Part shown: positions 7,881-11,292 of the stretch, one piece after another
Numbering within the stretch: position 1 is the first letter of the stretch
How the letters are laid out: each line of letters begins with the position of its first letter
Assembly (NCBI GenBank): GCA_013138705.1
Contig: WTCF01000172.1
Location: 1 to 11,292 of the forward strand
DNA length: 11,292 nucleotides
Direction of reading: 5' to 3'
DNA from: Deltaproteobacteria bacterium
Lineage (GTDB): Bacteria; Desulfobacterota; Dissulfuribacteria; Dissulfuribacterales; UBA3076
Notes under the pieces: model-generated
The model's input: only the letters and a program-made list of their open reading frames with translations
Databases searched by the model: none
What the model was told of the DNA's origin: nothing
Position numbers and translations under genes: made by a program

Positions 7881-8621
7881 ATGGTGAGTAAACCAAGAAT
7901 ACTTGGATTTTTGTGCCACTGGTGCTGTTATGCTGCGGCAGATGCGGCAGGCGTGGCCCGGTTTCAATATCCGCCTCATATCAGGGTAATCAGAGTGATG
8001 TGCACGGGCAGGATAGATCCTGTGTTTATCCTGGAGGGTTTTCTCCAGGGGGCGGACGGAATATTCGTCGGCGGGTGACACCTCGGAGAGTGTCATTACC
8101 GGTCCGGTAATTATGAAGCCATAAACAAAATCGCCTTTATCAAGATGATCCTGGAAAACCTCGGGATCGAGACTGGCAGATGCGCCCTGGAATGGGTCTC
8201 TGCTGCTGAAGCCCCTCGATTTGTACAGGTGATAACGGAATTTGATGCACGTATCCGGGATCTTGGCCCCATAGGGCACAGCGAAGGTCTGGACCGTCAG
8301 GCTCTTTTGCACAAGATAAAGGCAGCCAAAATTGCTCTGGAAGGAAGAAAGGTACGGATGGCCCTTGCAAGGGAGTCAAAGAAAATAAAAAAGCATGGAA
8401 CGTACGGTGAGTTCCCTTCCAGAGAAAAACTGTCAACAACTCTACAGGATGAAACGACACTGTATGAAACGCTGTTGTATTTACAGGAAAGAAAACGTCC
8501 TGCTTCGGAACTGGCTGAATTGCTGGGCGTCTCCGTAGACCGGGTTGCGTCCTGCGTAGAGACCCTGAGAAAGAAAAAGATGTGGAATGGAGATCTCCAT
8601 GGAGACCGTCTTTTTAGATAA
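7881..8621 (+). CDS. mvhD: MvhD-like [2Fe-2S] electron-transfer selenoprotein (Sec66)
   Basis: Reading UGA at 8076-8078 as selenocysteine gives a 246-residue protein of the MvhD / FrhD-delta family, which passes electrons to HdrA from a hydrogenase, formate dehydrogenase or other donor. Family features are '[16 protein letters not shown]' (C12, C15, C16), '[11 protein letters not shown]' (C41), '[10 protein letters not shown]66' and 'HLGECHY' (C71). Relatives usually have Cys where Sec66 stands, in the GCH-x-GDCHY motif. VhuD of some methanogens is a known selenoprotein of this family, and BamF is the bacterial equivalent next to BamE. Beyond the ~130-residue core is a basic linker and a C-terminal helix-turn-helix-like segment (about 193-246; '[20 protein letters not shown]' at 208). 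The ATG at 7881 is chosen because GAGGG at 7868-7872 precedes it by eight bases; an in-frame TTG at 7866 is less likely. It starts 11 bases after the HdrA-like stop. Confidence 0.92.
8076..8111 (+). promoter_or_regulatory. Selenocysteine UGA and bacterial SECIS hairpin, MvhD gene
   Basis: UGA at 8076-8078 is followed by a perfect 7-bp hairpin: AUUACCG (8095-8101), loop GUC (8102-8104), CGGUAAU (8105-8111). The loop starts 23 bases after the UGA, inside the range known for bacterial SECIS elements. If the closing G-C opens, the loop becomes GGUCC, the same GGUC core as in the HdrA element. The frame stays open through the hairpin and encodes conserved family residues on both sides. Confidence 0.87.
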
Positions 8622-9063
8622 GGCAGATCCCAACTTCAAACACGAGATAGCTGAAAAAATAGGCCTGGAGGTAATTAATCCCTGCTATTCCTGCGGTTCG
8701 TGCACAGGTGTATGCCCGGTACGCGAGGTCATAGATGATTTTGATCCGCGACGTATAATACATATGATCGTCCTGGGATTGAGAGAGCAAGTCCTTTCAT
8801 CCGACCTGATCTGGTTCTGCTGTCTTTGCAACTCCTGTTATTTTGTCTGCCCTCAGGGAATACGATTCAGCAGGGTAGCCACTGAGCTACGGAAATTGGC
8901 CCTGGCCGAGGGATATGTAAACCAGGACTTCCTGAAAGGGCTGGAGCCCGTGAATAATTTTTTACAGGATTTGTGCCGCAGGACAATGTTTGAAAAGGTA
9001 AAAGAGGGCCTGATGGGGACACATACAATGCCATGCTGGCGGAAGTATACAATAAACAAATGA
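8599..9063 (+). CDS. hdrC: HdrC-like ferredoxin subunit
   Basis: The 154-residue protein has the two [4Fe-4S] motifs of HdrC, the subunit that wires HdrA to its catalytic partner: C29-x2-C32-x2-C35-x3-C39-P, and the later 'CCLCNSCYFVCP' with the same spacing. The residues between ('DPRRIIHMIVLGLREQVLSS') and the 'ATELRKLALAEG' helix after the second motif are typical. No membrane segment is seen. The start is set at 8599 because GGAG at 8589-8592 lies six bases upstream; an in-frame ATG at 8587 would add four residues. Either start overlaps the end of the MvhD gene (23-35 bases), suggesting translational coupling. The usual partner HdrB, with its CCG domains, is absent from the window, which makes the electron acceptor here uncertain. 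Succinate-dehydrogenase-type Fe-S subunits are a more distant alternative. Confidence 0.88.
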   Translation: METVFLDKADPNFKHEIAEKIGLEVINPCYSCGSCTGVCPVREVIDDFDPRRIIHMIVLGLREQVLSSDLIWFCCLCNSCYFVCPQGIRFSRVATELRKLALAEGYVNQDFLKGLEPVNNFLQDLCRRTMFEKVKEGLMGTHTMPCWRKYTINK

Positions 9064-9066
9064 GCC

Positions 9067-9552
9067 ATGAAAATCGAGAAAATTGATAGCATATTGAAAA
9101 GACATGAATACAGGCATTCTGAAATAATCGGTATCATGCAGGATGTGCAGGGTATTGAGAACTATCTGCCAGAGGGGACCCTTCGCTATATTTCCGAAAA
9201 GCTTGAACTGAGCCTTACCAGGATTTTTGACATAGTCACCTTTTACAAGGCCTTCAGCCTGGTGCCAAGAGGGCGTCATATGATCAAGGTCTGCTGCGGA
9301 ACCGCATGCCATCTTGGCGGGGCAATGCAAAATCTGGATCGAATTAAGAGGTCTCTGCATGTCAGGGAAGGAGAGACGACAGAAGACCGCATGTTCTCTC
9401 TGGAGACAGTCAACTGTCTGGGGACCTGTGCTCTGGCGCCGGTAATACAGATAGACGAAGATTATCACGACGCGGTGATTCCCGGGAAAATAGATAATAT
9501 CCTGGCAGTTTATAGCGCAGGACATGAGAGGCAAGAGGTTGCAACAGATTAG
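9067..9552 (+). CDS. nuoE: NuoE-like [2Fe-2S] subunit of NADH dehydrogenase module
   Basis: The 161-residue protein matches the 24-kDa/NuoE/HndA family, a thioredoxin-fold subunit with one [2Fe-2S] cluster. The N-terminal helical part ('IGIMQDVQGIENYLPEGTLR', then 'FDIVTFYKAF') is typical, and the ligands are C76-x4-C81 ('CCGTACH') and C117-x3-C121 ('NCLGTCALAP'). It partners NuoF in NAD(H)-oxidising modules of complex I, bifurcating hydrogenases and the Bam complex (BamG). The ATG lies 3 bases after the HdrC-like stop and has no clear ribosome binding site, so translation may depend on the gene before it. The NuoF-like gene overlaps its 3' end. Confidence 0.92.
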   Translation: MKIEKIDSILKRHEYRHSEIIGIMQDVQGIENYLPEGTLRYISEKLELSLTRIFDIVTFYKAFSLVPRGRHMIKVCCGTACHLGGAMQNLDRIKRSLHVREGETTEDRMFSLETVNCLGTCALAPVIQIDEDYHDAVIPGKIDNILAVYSAGHERQEVATD

Positions 9553-11292
9553 AACCATAGCAGACTTGGAGAGTTTAAGGGAATCGATTCTTCAGAAGAG
9601 AGATCCCGGAAAGACTGTTATTAGAACCTGCATCAGCACTGGTTGTAGGGCGAAGAAGTCAGTGAAGATTATTGACGGCTTGGAAAATGAGATCAGAAAA
9701 CATGGCCTTCAGGACAAGGTGGAAATAAAGAAGACAGGGTGCCATGGTTTTTGTGAAATGGGCCCAATCGTGGTTATTGAGCCGGAGAATATCTTCTATT
9801 GCCGCGTAAGACCAGAAGATGCCGGGGATATTATTTCTGAGACAATTATAGACGGTAATTTTGTTAAACGTCTGCAGTGGAAAGACCCTGAAACCAAGGA
9901 ACTTACCAAGTATGAACGCTCTCTTCCTGTATATAAGAAACAGAAAAAGACTATTTCCTTTAACTGCGGCAAGATCGATCCGACTAATATTGAGGACTAT
10001 ATTGCCAGTGGTGGATATTCCGCCCTTGGCAAGGCCTTAACCACCATGACCCCGGCAGAAGTCGTAGAGACGGTTGTGTCCTCCGGGCTGAGGGGACGGG
10101 GCGGAGGCGGATTTCCAGCCGGGATAAAATGGAGGATCTGTAGCGCTGCTCCTGGTGACATCAAATACATAATTGCCAATGGCGATGAAGGTGATCCAGG
10201 CGCATTTATGGATCGCAGCCTCATGGAAGGAGACCCGCACAGTATTATTGAGGGAATGATTATAGGCGCCTTTGCAATCGGGGCGCGCCAGGGATTTATC
10301 TATGTAAGACAGGAATATCCCATAGCAATCAAACACTTGTCCATTGCTATTCAACAGGCGGAAGAGTATGGCCTTCTCGGCAAGGATATCCTGAGTACAG
10401 ACCTTGATTTCACCATAAAGATAGACAGAGGCGCTGGTGCCTTTGTATGTGGGGAAGAGACTGCCCTCATGATATCGATTGAAGGCAGAAGCGGCACGCC
10501 GAGACCCAGACCTCCATACCCTGCCATTGAAGGATTGTGGGGAAAGCCTACGGTCCTGAACAATGTGGAGACCTTTGCCAACATAACCAAGATATTTTCA
10601 AAAGGCGCTGATTGGTATTCCAATATCGGAACAGACAACAGCAAGGGGACAAAGATTTTTTCACTTGTCGGCAAGGTAAAGAATACTGGTCTGGTCGAAG
10701 TGGAGATGGGGACTACGCTTCGCGAGATCATTTTTGGCATAGGAGGTGGAATTAGAAAGGGCAAGCGCTTCAAGGCAGTCCAGACAGGAGGACCATCCGG
10801 GGGCTGTATCCCTATCAGCAAGATAGATATGCCGGTTGATTATGACAGCTTGAGAGAGGCCGGCGCCATCATGGGGTCCGGCGGCATGATTGTGATGGAT
10901 GAATCCTCATGCATGGTGGATCTTGCCAGATATTTCATACATTTCCTGCTGTTTGAGTCTTGCGGAAAGTGCATACCCTGCAGGGAAGGGCTGAAGCAGA
11001 TGCATCACATCCTGACAAATATCTGTGAGGGCCTCGGGGAACACGGAGACATTGATACACTGACCGAGCTGGGCCATTTCATGACAACGACATCCCTGTG
11101 CGGCCTGGGCGGGACTGCTTCAAACCCGGTGTTAAGTACTATCCGATACTTTCGTGATGAATATGATGCACATATATACGACAAGAAATGCCGTGCAGGT
11201 GTATGTAAGAACCTGTTTGAATATTATATCGACGAAGAACTGTGCAACGGTTGCACTCTCTGTAAAGTAAAGTGTCCGGAAAAGGCCATTAC
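9524..11292 (+). CDS. nuoF: NuoF-like NADH-binding flavoprotein, 3' end outside window
   Basis: The frame is open to the last base, giving 589 complete codons of a HndC/BamH-type NuoF. Residues ~15-110 form a thioredoxin-like [2Fe-2S] domain (C36-x4-C41 and C73-x3-C77) absent from plain NuoF. Next come the glycine-rich NADH/FMN loop GRGGGGFPAG (191-200), the acidic 'GDEGDPGAF' (220-228) and 'GAGAFVCGEETAL' (303-315). The [4Fe-4S] site is C480-x2-C483-x2-C486 with C526. A C-terminal ferredoxin begins with C574-x2-C577-x2-C580-x3-C584; its second motif would lie past the edge. The protein would bind NAD(H) and FMN and exchange electrons with NuoE and the HdrA-like proteins. The ATG at 9524 overlaps nuoE by 29 bases and has a poor ribosome site. 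Conserved sequence ('RTIADLESLRE') begins about nine residues later, so TTG at 9539 is an alternative start. Confidence 0.93.
   Translation, partial: MRGKRLQQIRTIADLESLRESILQKRDPGKTVIRTCISTGCRAKKSVKIIDGLENEIRKHGLQDKVEIKKTGCHGFCEMGPIVVIEPENIFYCRVRPEDAGDIISETIIDGNFVKRLQWKDPETKELTKYERSLPVYKKQKKTISFNCGKIDPTNIEDYIASGGYSALGKALTTMTPAEVVETVVSSGLRGRGGGGFPAGIKWRICSAAPGDIKYIIANGDEGDPGAFMDRSLMEGDPHSIIEGMIIGAFAIGARQGFIYVRQEYPIAIKHLSIAIQQAEEYGLLGKDILSTDLDFTIKIDRGAGAFVCGEETALMISIEGRSGTPRPRPPYPAIEGLWGKPTVLNNVETFANITKIFSKGADWYSNIGTDNSKGTKIFSLVGKVKNTGLVEVEMGTTLREIIFGIGGGIRKGKRFKAVQTGGPSGGCIPISKIDMPVDYDSLREAGAIMGSGGMIVMDESSCMVDLARYFIHFLLFESCGKCIPCREGLKQMHHILTNICEGLGEHGDIDTLTELGHFMTTTSLCGLGGTASNPVLSTIRYFRDEYDAHIYDKKCRAGVCKNLFEYYIDEELCNGCTLCKVKCPEKAI

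Noticed and set aside
8076..8078. Nonsense mutation or frameshift in the MvhD-like gene
   Set aside because: Both sides are in the same frame, conserved family residues flank the UGA, and a perfect 7-bp hairpin lies at the right distance.
10351..10821. 156-residue open frame on the minus strand
   Set aside because: It is fully inside the conserved NuoF coding sequence and its translation is low-complexity and domain-free.

Overview
The window reads as part of a chromosome from a strict anaerobe, most likely a Desulfobacterota (deltaproteobacterial) sulfate reducer or syntroph. Three things point there: a tungsten/molybdenum aldehyde ferredoxin oxidoreductase, heterodisulfide-reductase-type HdrA/HdrC and MvhD proteins, and two in-frame UGA codons best read as selenocysteine. 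The taxonomic call is inference from gene content; no marker gene such as rRNA is present.

Layout. Positions 1-438 hold the 3' end of a GAF-ANTAR regulator. A 214-base gap follows, with a candidate promoter, a perfect 14-base palindrome and a strong intrinsic terminator or attenuator. Positions 653-2218 encode a single-domain FMN-binding glutamate-synthase-family protein, and 2282-2491 a 69-residue ferredoxin-like protein. A 115-base gap (2492-2606) can form two mutually exclusive RNA stems. From 2607 to the right edge lies a tightly packed, co-directional gene run: AOR (605 aa), a multi-cluster Fe-S protein (124 aa), a double-module HdrA-like selenoprotein (1017 aa, Sec65), an MvhD-like selenoprotein (246 aa, Sec66), an HdrC-like protein, a NuoE-like subunit and a NuoF-like subunit that runs off the window. 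All genes are on the + strand. I saw no tRNA, rRNA, CRISPR array or mobile element.

How it may work together. AOR would interconvert an aldehyde and a carboxylate using low-potential electrons. The small Fe-S protein would link AOR to the flavin-containing HdrA-like subunit. MvhD and HdrC are the known electron-transfer partners of HdrA, and NuoE/NuoF form an NAD(H)-reacting module. The order AOR-family / Fe-S / HdrA(Sec) / MvhD(Sec) / NuoE / NuoF closely parallels the bamBC-EF-GH part of the class II benzoyl-CoA reductase cluster. Here, however, the AOR subunit looks like a canonical AOR rather than BamB, and an HdrC-like gene sits in the middle without an HdrB. The most interesting hypothesis is a flavin-based bifurcating or confurcating complex that couples aldehyde/acid chemistry to NAD(H) and ferredoxin. 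Without selenocysteine decoding, an automatic annotation would split both the HdrA and the MvhD genes into fragments.
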